Numbered from the stretch's first letter, positions 1 through 5,472 are shown. The stretch is 5,472 nucleotides of DNA from JAADIV01 sp964439085 (GCA_964439085.1 CAYTNB010000174.1:1-5472); one strand, 5' to 3'. Notes: generated from the sequence alone by a model not told the origin. Numbers and translations: made by a program.

Positions 1-1
1 A

Positions 2-679
2 CCCGACTCCCCTAATACTGCCGTGGCGGGTAAAACTATTGAATTTAAAATTAACGTCAAAGACGTAAAAGAAAGAATTATGCCGGATTTAGATGATGAA
101 TTTGCCAAAGATGTCGATGAGAAGCTTAACAGTATGGATGACTTAAAAGCGGCGATTACCGAGAAAATAAAAGCTGAGAAAACGAAGACAATGGAAGGTG
201 ATGTCAACGATAAGATTATGCTTAAACTTTTGGAGAATCATGAGTTTGAGTTACCTGCTCGCCTGGTTGCCTTTGAAATTAACGAACTGGTTAATGAGCT
301 TGAGGGCAAGCTTAAACGTCAGGGGATGAGTCTGGAGAGTGCGGGTTTGAAGCACGAAGACATGGCCGCACAATATAAGGACACAGCAGAACGGCGTATT
401 AAGGGCGATTTTATCATCAAAAAGATCGCCAGCCAGGAAGAAATTAAATTGGAAGAAGCTGATATTAACGCCGGTTATGAGAGAATATCACGGCAATATA
501 ATATGACGGTCCCTGATGTGAAGAGTTATTTTCAGGGTCGTGATAATCTCATGCCCTTTATGAATGAATTACTTAACGAAAAAATCCTGAAATTTCTCCG
601 TGAAGAAACCAAGGTTGTATTTGTAGAGCTGGAAGCTGAAAAAAAGGCCGATACTGTTGCTGCTGAGGGAGAAAAATAA
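2..679 (+). CDS. tig: Trigger factor, C-terminal part (5' end outside window)
   Basis: Ribosome-associated chaperone and peptidyl-prolyl isomerase that binds nascent chains at the exit tunnel. The frame is open to the left edge and reads PDSPNTAVAGKTIEFKINV, which matches the end of the FKBP-type PPIase domain of trigger factor (pattern AGKTxEFKxxV), so the GTG at 23 is an internal Val codon and not the start. What follows (VKERIMPDLDDEFAKDV and the long helical, charged stretch to the C-terminus) is the SurA-like C-terminal chaperone domain, including the LPARLVAFEINEL segment typical of this family. About 225 codons are visible, roughly half the usual 430-450 residues; the N-terminal ribosome-binding domain and most of the PPIase domain are off the window. 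The Lys/Glu-rich tail ends at TAA 677-679, sharing its last A with the ATG of clpP, which implies translational coupling. No frameshift is seen. Confidence 0.95.
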   Translation, partial: PDSPNTAVAGKTIEFKINVKDVKERIMPDLDDEFAKDVDEKLNSMDDLKAAITEKIKAEKTKTMEGDVNDKIMLKLLENHEFELPARLVAFEINELVNELEGKLKRQGMSLESAGLKHEDMAAQYKDTAERRIKGDFIIKKIASQEEIKLEEADINAGYERISRQYNMTVPDVKSYFQGRDNLMPFMNELLNEKILKFLREETKVVFVELEAEKKADTVAAEGEK

Positions 680-1284
680 TGAGTTTGATCCCTATGGTAG
701 TTGAACAAAGCCCACGTGGCGAACGGGCCTTTGATATCTATTCCCGGTTATTACGTGAACGGATAATCTTTCTGGGAACAGCCGTGAGCGACGATGTTGC
801 CAACGTGATTATCGCCCAGCTTCTTTTCCTCGAGGCCGATGACCCCGAAAAAGATATTACATTTTATATCAATTCCCCTGGCGGCGTGGTTACCGCCGGG
901 ATGGCGATTTATGATACCATGAATTATATCAAATGCGATATCGCCACCCTTTGTATGGGGCAGGCGGCTAGTATGGGAGCCGTCCTTTTGGCGGCTGGTA
1001 CTGATGGCAAAAGATATTCATTGCCTAACTCCCGTATTTTGATTCATCAGCCTATGGGCGGCTATCAGGGACAGGCGTCAGACATTGATATTCATGCCAA
1101 GGAAATTATTCGGATGCGCCAGGATTTAAATAAGATTTTGGCCCGTCACTGCAAACAAAAGGTAACAAAAATTCAGCGAGATACTGAGCGGGATTATTTC
1201 ATGAGTGCTCAAGAGGCTAAAAAATATGGCCTGATTGATAAGGTTCTGAATAAGCGCACTAATATAGTTGAGGCAGGAGAGTAA
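679..1284 (+). CDS. clpP: ATP-dependent Clp protease proteolytic subunit ClpP
   Basis: Serine peptidase that forms the double-heptamer degradation chamber and works with ClpX (next gene). At 201 aa it has the normal length for a single-copy housekeeping ClpP with a very short N-terminal leader. The catalytic triad is visible: Ser98 in MGQAASMGA, His123 in LIHQPMGG and Asp172 in TERDYFM, the same numbering as in Bacillus subtilis ClpP. The N-terminus (LIPMVVEQSPRGERAFDIYSRLL) is the conserved axial-loop region that contacts the ATPase, and INSPGG (64-69) contributes to the oxyanion/substrate-binding strand. The start is ATG 679, overlapping the tig stop as TAATG, with a GAGGGAG-type SD at 665-671 inside tig about 7 nt upstream. 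The tight overlap indicates one transcript with tig and coupled translation. Nothing unusual is seen in the residues that matter. Confidence 0.98.
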   Translation: MSLIPMVVEQSPRGERAFDIYSRLLRERIIFLGTAVSDDVANVIIAQLLFLEADDPEKDITFYINSPGGVVTAGMAIYDTMNYIKCDIATLCMGQAASMGAVLLAAGTDGKRYSLPNSRILIHQPMGGYQGQASDIDIHAKEIIRMRQDLNKILARHCKQKVTKIQRDTERDYFMSAQEAKKYGLIDKVLNKRTNIVEAGE

Positions 1285-1289
1285 AAAAT

Positions 1290-2534
1290 ATGGCCGATAA
1301 ACACGATGACGAGCATAATGTTATTTGTTCCTTCTGTGGTAAAAATCAGGAAGAAGTTAAAAAGGTAATTGCTGGGCCAAATGTCTATATCTGTGATGAA
1401 TGTATTGATCTTTGCAATGATATAGTACAGGAGGAAAGAACTGAATTACCTGCGCCTGAAGGGATGAAGAATCTTAAGCCCAAAGAAATCAAGGAAAAGC
1501 TGGATGAATATGTGATCAGCCAAGACGTTGCCAAACGGGCGTTGGCTGTAGCGGTTCATAATCATTATAAGCGGATTAATAGCAGCAAGAATGATGACGT
1601 AGAACTCCAAAAGAGCAATATCCTGCTTATTGGCCCTACTGGCAGCGGCAAGACGTTGATGGCCCAGACATTGGCCCGGATACTGAATGTGCCGTTTGCC
1701 ATGGCCGATGCCACTACCCTCACCGAGGCTGGTTATGTGGGTGAAGATGTAGAGAATATTCTGGTTAATATCCTCCAGGCTGCCGATCAGGATGTGGAAA
1801 AAGCCTGCCGGGGCATAATCTATATTGATGAGATAGATAAAATCACACGTAAGTCTGATTCTGCTTCAATTACTCGTGATGTTTCCGGCGAGGGCGTACA
1901 ACAGGCTCTCCTGAAAATTATTGAAGGTACCGTAGCTGCTATTCCTCCCAAGGGTGGTCGTAAACATCCCCAACAGAAATATATCAATATTGACACTACC
2001 AATATTTTGTTTATATGTGGCGGTGCCTTTGTTGGCCTAGACAAGGTGGTTAGCAAAAGGTACGGCTCTAAATCAATGGGCTTTGGGGCCAAGGTAGTTG
2101 GTAAAACCAAGAAAAAAGTTGGAGAGATTCTGGCGCAACTACAGCCGGAAGATCTTCTTCGTTTTGGTTTGATTCCAGAATTTGTAGGACGTTTGCCGGT
2201 AATTGCCACCATGAATGAACTGGAGCAGGATGATCTGGTTCGTATTCTGCAAGAGCCCAAAAATGCCCTGATAAAGCAGTATAAAAAACTGTTCGAATAT
2301 GACAATGTCAGATTACGCTTTACAGAAGGCGCTTTGGCTGCCATTGCCTCTGAGGCGGTTAAAAGAAAGTCTGGTGCCAGGGGCTTACGTGCTGTAATGG
2401 AAGAGGCGATGCTTGATATTATGTATGAGCTGCCATCCGAGGAAAATGTGCAAGAGTGTGTAATAAGTGAACAGGTTATTTTGAATGGCGATTACCCGGT
2501 CGTTCTGTATGAAAACGAAAAGAAGATCGCCTGA
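1290..2534 (+). CDS. clpX: ATP-dependent Clp protease ATP-binding subunit ClpX
   Basis: Hexameric AAA+ unfoldase that recognises tagged substrates and threads them into ClpP in the cytoplasm. At 414 aa it is of typical length. An N-terminal zinc-binding domain has Cys13/Cys16/Cys35/Cys38 (CX2C-X18-CX2C) for dimerisation and adaptor binding. The AAA+ core shows Walker A GPTGSGKT (115-122), pore-1 loop GYVG (148-151), Walker B IIYIDEID (176-183), the RKH loop (224-226), an arginine finger in PEFVGRLP (Arg301) and sensor 2 in GARGLR (Arg367). The ClpP-docking tripeptide, usually IGF, reads MGF (263-265): a conservative change still expected to dock in the ClpP hydrophobic pocket. ATG 1290 lies 5 nt after the clpP stop, with SD AGGAGA at 1275-1280 and 9 nt spacing. 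It ends at TGA 2532-2534, followed by a 338-nt gap before lon, with no strong intrinsic terminator visible. Confidence 0.98.
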   Translation: MADKHDDEHNVICSFCGKNQEEVKKVIAGPNVYICDECIDLCNDIVQEERTELPAPEGMKNLKPKEIKEKLDEYVISQDVAKRALAVAVHNHYKRINSSKNDDVELQKSNILLIGPTGSGKTLMAQTLARILNVPFAMADATTLTEAGYVGEDVENILVNILQAADQDVEKACRGIIYIDEIDKITRKSDSASITRDVSGEGVQQALLKIIEGTVAAIPPKGGRKHPQQKYINIDTTNILFICGGAFVGLDKVVSKRYGSKSMGFGAKVVGKTKKKVGEILAQLQPEDLLRFGLIPEFVGRLPVIATMNELEQDDLVRILQEPKNALIKQYKKLFEYDNVRLRFTEGALAAIASEAVKRKSGARGLRAVMEEAMLDIMYELPSEENVQECVISEQVILNGDYPVVLYENEKKIA

Positions 2535-2578
2535 TTTTCTGGATAAATTAAAACCCGATAGTTGTTATTCAGGTAAAA

Positions 2579-2596
2579 CTACAAATCTGAAGTTTC
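2579..2596 (+). repeat. Left boundary: 8-bp target duplication plus 10-bp terminal inverted repeat
   Basis: CTACAAAT (2579-2586) is followed directly by CTGAAGTTTC (2587-2596). The first 8 bases recur in direct orientation at 2795-2802; the next 10 recur inverted at 2785-2794. The duplication is exactly 8 bp: the bases outside it differ (A2578 against G2794, C2587 against T2803). Confidence 0.75.
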
Positions 2597-2622
2597 CCCG
2601 TTTTTTAATTTTATGCTACAAT
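2593..2622 (+). promoter_or_regulatory. Candidate sigma-70-type promoter for lon (extended -10) inside the inserted element
   Basis: TGCTACAAT at 2614-2622 is an extended -10 (TGn plus TACAAT, 5 of 6 matches to TATAAT). The best -35 candidate, TTTCCC at 2593-2598 with an 18-nt spacer, matches TTGACA at only 3 of 6 positions, as is common for extended -10 promoters. Transcription would start near 2629 and give a leader of about 240 nt before lon. The -35 lies in the left terminal repeat of the element and the -10 in its body. No sigma-32 type (CTTGAA...CCCCAT) sequence or CIRCE element was found here. This is a motif call only, in an AT-rich region where -10-like hexamers are frequent. Confidence 0.3.
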
Positions 2623-2693
2623 GAATGACATGACCTATCATCCTGAAATTACGGCTATTTATTTTAACCGAAAAAATCCAGGTCCAGAGGTAA

Positions 2694-2736
2694 TATAATT
2701 GCTTTTTGCTATACACGAGGCAAATCTTACTAAAAT
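2694..2736 (+). promoter_or_regulatory. Further -10-like motifs upstream of lon
   Basis: A perfect TATAAT lies at 2694-2699 but has no recognisable -35 at the right distance (an A-run sits there). TTGCTA (2706-2711) and TAAAAT (2731-2736) form a second weak pair with a long 19-nt spacer. Either could be a real lon start or simply AT-rich background. Confidence 0.18.
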
Positions 2737-2750
2737 TAATCCCAATCCCC

Positions 2751-2776
2751 AAGCTTACAGGCAAATTGGTAAGCTT
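2751..2776 (+). repeat. Perfect 8-bp inverted repeat (AAGCTTAC / GTAAGCTT) near the right end of the element
   Basis: AAGCTTAC (2751-2758) and GTAAGCTT (2769-2776) are exact reverse complements around a 10-nt spacer, enough for a hairpin in RNA or a dyad for a DNA-binding protein. It is followed by AAAA on the + strand and by GGGG on the - strand, so it is not a rho-independent terminator in either direction. It lies just inside the right terminal repeat, where transposase-binding sites are often found. Confidence 0.5.
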
Positions 2777-2784
2777 AAAAGCGT

Positions 2785-2802
2785 GAAACTTCAGCTACAA
2801 AT
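2785..2802 (+). repeat. Right boundary: 10-bp terminal inverted repeat plus 8-bp target duplication
   Basis: GAAACTTCAG (2785-2794) is the exact reverse complement of 2587-2596. It is followed without a gap by CTACAAAT (2795-2802), identical to 2579-2586. Together with the left boundary it defines the 208-bp element. Confidence 0.75.
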
Positions 2803-2828
2803 TACTCTTAACTACATATTGTAACTGG

Positions 2829-2844
2829 TTGGGGAACTCCCCGA
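2829..2844 (+). promoter_or_regulatory. GC-rich hairpin in the lon leader
   Basis: GGGG (2831-2834), loop AACT, CCCC (2839-2842), extended by a T-G wobble and a T-A pair, makes a compact stem-loop ending 28 nt upstream of the lon ATG. No T-run follows (an A-run does), so it is not a typical terminator. It lies outside the inserted element and therefore belongs to the ancestral lon leader. It could stabilise the 5' end of the mRNA or affect ribosome access; neither can be decided from sequence. Confidence 0.4.
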
Positions 2845-2872
2845 AAAAATTCAAACTGATAAACTCCGTTTT

Positions 2873-5299
2873 ATGACTACAAGAGACGAAAAATTGGCTA
2901 TATACCCGCTCATGCCCTTACGAGACATTGTTGTTTTTCCTCATATGGTGGCTCCGCTTATTGTTGGTCGTGAGCAGTCAATCAAGGCACTTGAGTATGC
3001 TATGTCTAATCAGATTGAGATTTTTCTTGCAACTCAGCTTGATGCGGCTATTAATTCGCCAACGGCTCAAGATGTGCGTAAAATTGGCACCATTTCTGTC
3101 GTTTTGCAGCTTCTGCGTTTACCTGACGGCACAATTAAGGCTTTAGTGGAGGGGCGAAGGCGGGGCTGCATCAACAGTTTTGTTGAGAATCCTGATTTTT
3201 TTATGATTCAAATTGAAGAGTTCGCAGAGGAGTCTGGTGAGGAACTTCAGGTTGTCGCTTATCAGCGTAATCTTATGGCGTCTTTCCAAAATTATGCCGC
3301 CAAAAACAAAAAGATAGGCAAGGACATTGTTAATTCAATTACCCAAATTAAGGAACCAGCTAAGTTTATTGATGTTTTAGCATCACATTTGCCTATTAAT
3401 ACTGGGGAAAAGCAGATTATACTTGAGGCCGTTCATCTAACAGCTCGATATGATCTTGTCCTGGATTTGATTAATCGCGAAACCGAGCTTAACTCCCTTG
3501 AAGGCGCTATCCACTTGAGGGTCAAGAAAAAACTGGCCAAGAATCAGCGTGATTATTATCTGAATGAGCAGATGCGGGTCATTAAAAAAGAGATGGGCAA
3601 CGGTAAGGATGAACACGACGCTGAACTTGACGAATTAGCCGACAAGATAAAAAATAAGGAACTCTCCCAAGAGGCCAAAGAAAAGGCAGAACACGAGCTG
3701 AAAAAGATGCGTATGATGCCGCCTTCTTCTGCCGAAGCCACTGTTGTTCGAAATTATATCGACTGTATATTAAGTCTGCCATGGTATGATAAAACCACTC
3801 AAGAATTAAACATAAACAAGGCCGAAAAGGTCATGGACGAAGACCATTATGGCTTGTTTACCCCCAAAGAAAGGATTTTGGAATACTTGGCAGTACAGGC
3901 TCAGGTAAAAAAGATAAACGGCCCCATCTTATGTCTAGTGGGACCCCCTGGCGTTGGCAAGACGTCTCTTTGTAAATCTGTGGCCAGGGCTATGGGACGT
4001 AAATTTACTCGACTTTCATTAGGCGGGGTTCGTGACGAAGCTGAAATCAGAGGGCATCGGCGTACTTATGTTGGCGCTATGCCGGGACGGATTATACAGT
4101 CGTTGCAAAAGGTTAAGGTGAATAACCCGGTCTTCTGTCTTGATGAAGTTGACAAGATGAGTATGGACTTCCATGGTGATCCTGCCTCTGCTTTGCTAGA
4201 GGTTCTTGATCCTGAACAAAATTTTGCATTTAACGATCATTATCTTGAATTAGATTATGATTTGTCCGAGGTGTTTTTTGTCACCACAGCCAACTCTCTG
4301 CATGACATTCCCAGTCCTTTGCAGGATCGTATGGAAATCATTAAATTAGAGGGTTACACGGAAGAAGATAAGCTGGCCATTGCTAAGGGCTTTCTTGTTC
4401 CAAAACAGATGAAAACCAATGGTTTTAAATCTGGGGAGGTGGTTTTTAATGCTGCTGGCCTAACGGAAATTATCAGACAATATACCAGAGAAGCCGGGGT
4501 GAGGAATTTAGAACGAAATGTAGCCAGTGTATATCGTAAGATTGCCAGGCATCGTCTGAAAAATAAGGGGACATCGAAGTATAGAATTACCGGACCAGGT
4601 GTGGCCAAATATTTAGGTACTCCCAAATATCGTTATGGAGTTGCCGAGGAATTAGATGCCATTGGTCTTGTGAATGGCTTAGCTTGGACAGCTGCAGGTG
4701 GCGAAATTTTACAAATTGAGACTGCTCTTTTGCCTGGTAACGGTAAACTGTTAATTACCGGTAAACTCGGTGACGTGATGCAGGAGTCCGCTCAGGCGGC
4801 GTTGAGCTATGTTCGTTCTAGAACGAACAGGCTGGGGATTGCCAGCAATTTCTATGAGAAAGTTGATATACATGTTCATGTGCCGGAAGGGGCTATTCCC
4901 AAGGACGGGCCATCGGCAGGAATTACTATGACTACCTCAATTGTTTCTGCTCTGCTTAAGCTGCCAGTTCGTAGAGATCTTGCCATGACAGGGGAAGTTA
5001 CCTTGCGTGGGAGGGTGCTTCCCATCGGTGGATTGACTGAAAAACTTTTAGCCGCCAAACGGGCCAATATTACGCATGTTCTGGTGCCAAAAGAAAATGA
5101 ACGAAACTTAAAAGATGTACCGGCCAAGATATTAAGCAGCTTGTGTATTGAATTTGTTGGTCATGTTGATGATGCGCTGGAAAAGGCTATAATCGTCAAA
5201 GATGGCGGCTCGCTGTTTAAAGATTGTGAAGATGATTTGTTCTGTCCAGACATTATGATAAATAACACGTTAACGGTATCCGAAAATTTGGCCCATTAA
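2873..5299 (+). CDS. lon: ATP-dependent Lon protease (LonA type)
   Basis: Hexameric cytoplasmic AAA+ serine protease that degrades misfolded and short-lived regulatory proteins. At 808 aa, domains in order are: the N-terminal substrate-binding domain (about 9-200, beginning YPLMPLRDIVVFPHM), a charged coiled-coil linker (about 215-285), an AAA+ module with Walker A GPPGVGKT (357-364), pore loop YVGAMPG (399-405), Walker B VFCLDEVD (420-427), sensor 1 Asn474, arginine finger Arg486 and sensor 2 Arg544, then the peptidase domain with the catalytic dyad Ser681 (PKDGPSAG) and Lys724 (GGLTEK). No membrane segment is present, so it is LonA rather than LonB. The C-terminus runs about 20 residues longer than in E. 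coli Lon, with Cys785 and Cys791. ATG 2873 is the only ATG fitting the conserved N-terminus but has no SD within 20 nt; TTG 2894, with a weak AAGAGA upstream, is a less likely alternative. It follows clpX after a 338-nt gap, so it is probably transcribed at least partly from its own promoter. Confidence 0.97.
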   Translation: MTTRDEKLAIYPLMPLRDIVVFPHMVAPLIVGREQSIKALEYAMSNQIEIFLATQLDAAINSPTAQDVRKIGTISVVLQLLRLPDGTIKALVEGRRRGCINSFVENPDFFMIQIEEFAEESGEELQVVAYQRNLMASFQNYAAKNKKIGKDIVNSITQIKEPAKFIDVLASHLPINTGEKQIILEAVHLTARYDLVLDLINRETELNSLEGAIHLRVKKKLAKNQRDYYLNEQMRVIKKEMGNGKDEHDAELDELADKIKNKELSQEAKEKAEHELKKMRMMPPSSAEATVVRNYIDCILSLPWYDKTTQELNINKAEKVMDEDHYGLFTPKERILEYLAVQAQVKKINGPILCLVGPPGVGKTSLCKSVARAMGRKFTRLSLGGVRDEAEIRGHRRTYVGAMPGRIIQSLQKVKVNNPVFCLDEVDKMSMDFHGDPASALLEVLDPEQNFAFNDHYLELDYDLSEVFFVTTANSLHDIPSPLQDRMEIIKLEGYTEEDKLAIAKGFLVPKQMKTNGFKSGEVVFNAAGLTEIIRQYTREAGVRNLERNVASVYRKIARHRLKNKGTSKYRITGPGVAKYLGTPKYRYGVAEELDAIGLVNGLAWTAAGGEILQIETALLPGNGKLLITGKLGDVMQESAQAALSYVRSRTNRLGIASNFYEKVDIHVHVPEGAIPKDGPSAGITMTTSIVSALLKLPVRRDLAMTGEVTLRGRVLPIGGLTEKLLAAKRANITHVLVPKENERNLKDVPAKILSSLCIEFVGHVDDALEKAIIVKDGGSLFKDCEDDLFCPDIMINNTLTVSENLAH
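4811..4828. repeat. Perfect 18-bp palindrome inside lon
   Basis: GTTCGTTCTAGAACGAAC is exactly self-complementary with no spacer. It spans precisely codons 647-652 (V-R-S-R-T-N) of lon, in the segment preceding the catalytic Ser681. The protein sequence here is normal for Lon, so no insertion is implied. It may be a chance product of codon choice or an intragenic protein-binding site. Confidence 0.6.
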
Positions 5300-5311
5300 C
5301 GCATGGTTGAA

Positions 5312-5345
5312 ACAATTATTGTATATGATTTGATCATAATCATAT
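5312..5345. repeat. Two adjacent AT-rich palindromes just after lon
   Basis: ACAAT-T-ATTGT (5312-5322) is an 11-bp palindrome. Immediately after it, ATATGATT (5323-5330) and AATCATAT (5338-5345) form a perfect 8-bp inverted repeat around TGATCAT. There is no T-run after the second, so a standard rho-independent terminator for lon is not supported. They could be a protein-binding dyad or an mRNA 3'-end structure. Confidence 0.4.
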
Positions 5346-5404
5346 TGCCCCGGTGGTTAAATATCTAAAAGATACATCCTGTATTGCAGCAAAAAAACAG
5401 CCTT

Positions 5405-5439
5405 CCTGGATCCCCGGTAAAAACATTCGGGGATGACGG
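5405..5439 (+). repeat. REP-like dispersed palindromic repeat unit downstream of lon
   Basis: The unit begins CCTGGATCCCCG and ends CGGGGATGACGG. ATCCCCG (5410-5416) and CGGGGAT (5428-5434) pair perfectly around an 11-nt loop. The arms CTGGAT-CCCG ... CGGG-ATGACG match the layout of the widespread intergenic repeats of the type CTGGATTCCCGC...GCGGGAATGACG known from many proteobacteria and from Neisseria (dRS3-like). Such repeats are typically non-coding and present in many copies per genome. Copy number cannot be judged from this window. Confidence 0.55.
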
Positions 5440-5452
5440 TTGTCAATGATAT

Positions 5453-5472
5453 CGTCATTCCGGCATGTTGTT
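5453..5472 (-). repeat. Second REP-like unit, opposite orientation, cut by the window end
   Basis: CGTCATTCCGGC at 5453-5464 is the inverted form of the GGAATGACG arm of the same repeat type, with CGTCAT complementary to ATGACG at 5433-5438. Only the first arm is inside the window; the expected partner (GCCGGAATCCAG or similar) would lie beyond 5472. Two units in opposite orientation suggest a small repeat cluster. Confidence 0.4.

Larger units (their letters stand above)
2587..2794. mobile_element. 208-bp MITE-like non-autonomous insertion between clpX and lon
   Basis: Seen directly: the segment begins CTGAAGTTTC and ends with its exact reverse complement GAAACTTCAG, and CTACAAAT abuts both outer ends. 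Perfect 10-bp terminal inverted repeats plus a perfect adjoining 8-bp direct repeat are the hallmark of DDE-transposase insertion with target-site duplication. The inverted repeats continue imperfectly inward: the left end goes on CCCGTTTTTTAATTTT and the right end, read in reverse complement, ACGCTTTTAAGCTT. No transposase gene fits inside, so it would be mobilised in trans by an insertion sequence (IS) sharing its ends. The interior is AT-rich and carries a TGCTACAAT motif, a TATAAT motif and an 8-bp inverted repeat at 2751-2776. Removing it with one repeat copy leaves a clpX-lon gap of about 122 bp. An 8-bp duplication is compatible with several IS families; I cannot assign one. A chance origin is possible but unlikely because the repeats are exactly adjacent. 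Confidence 0.75.

Noticed and set aside
263..265. Wrong-residue alarm in the ClpX docking loop (MGF instead of IGF)
   Set aside because: The amino-acid positions 263-265 of ClpX carry a conservative hydrophobic change within the range tolerated by the family; it is not evidence of lost ClpP binding. (Coordinates given are residue numbers; the codons are at 2076-2084.)
23..679. Reading the first gene as starting at GTG 23
   Set aside because: The frame is open to the window edge and the residues before it fit the trigger factor PPIase domain, so the gene is simply truncated by the window.
1820..2344. 174-codon open frame on the - strand opposite clpX
   Set aside because: It lies entirely antisense to a highly conserved region of clpX and shows no recognisable domain; it is a shadow of the clpX codon pattern.
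2572..2606. Possible intrinsic terminator after clpX: AAACT/AGTTT stem followed by TTTTTT at 2601-2606
   Set aside because: The stem has only five contiguous pairs with a single GC, a 10-nt loop and poor outer pairing, and its right arm is explained by the terminal repeat of the inserted element.
2579..2764. 61-codon open frame on the - strand covering most of the clpX-lon gap
   Set aside because: It needs a TTG start with no SD, ends within the target duplication, resembles no protein I know and coincides with the AT-rich element; it is most likely non-coding.
5391..5434. Possible - strand terminator: GC-rich hairpin 5410-5434 followed by a T7 run (A7 at 5391-5397 on the + strand)
   Set aside because: The T-run is about 12 nt away from the stem, too far for a standard intrinsic terminator, and no - strand gene is visible upstream of it in the window.

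Overview
The window holds the classic bacterial protein-quality-control cluster tig - clpP - clpX - lon, all on the + strand: the 3' part of the trigger factor gene (cut by the left edge), both subunits of the ClpXP protease, and the ATP-dependent Lon protease. All four reading frames are intact where visible, and every catalytic and nucleotide-binding motif I looked for is present. The gene order, the moderately AT-rich composition and the character of the proteins suggest a Gram-negative bacterium, most likely of the Desulfobacterota (former Deltaproteobacteria). That assignment is by general resemblance only and is not proven here.

Layout. Positions 2-2534 form a tightly packed unit: tig and clpP overlap by one base (TAATG), and clpP and clpX are 5 nt apart, each with a good Shine-Dalgarno (SD) sequence inside the preceding gene. 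A 338-nt non-coding gap (2535-2872) follows, then lon (2873-5299). The last 173 nt (5300-5472) contain palindromes and what looks like the start of a cluster of dispersed intergenic repeats.

The most notable observation is in the clpX-lon gap. Positions 2587-2794 (208 bp) are bounded by perfect 10-bp terminal inverted repeats (CTGAAGTTTC / GAAACTTCAG). These are flanked directly by a perfect 8-bp direct repeat (CTACAAAT at 2579-2586 and 2795-2802). This is the signature of a transposition event: a small non-autonomous, MITE-like element with its target-site duplication, inserted between clpX and lon. Removing it gives an ancestral gap of about 122 bp. The best promoter-like sequences upstream of lon lie inside the element, so the insertion may have changed how lon is transcribed.

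How the genes work together: trigger factor binds nascent chains at the ribosome; ClpX unfolds substrates and feeds them to the ClpP chamber; Lon unfolds and degrades misfolded and regulatory proteins in a single polypeptide. Co-localisation matches the usual proteostasis operon. Here lon appears to be at least partly uncoupled from tig-clpPX by the gap and the inserted element.
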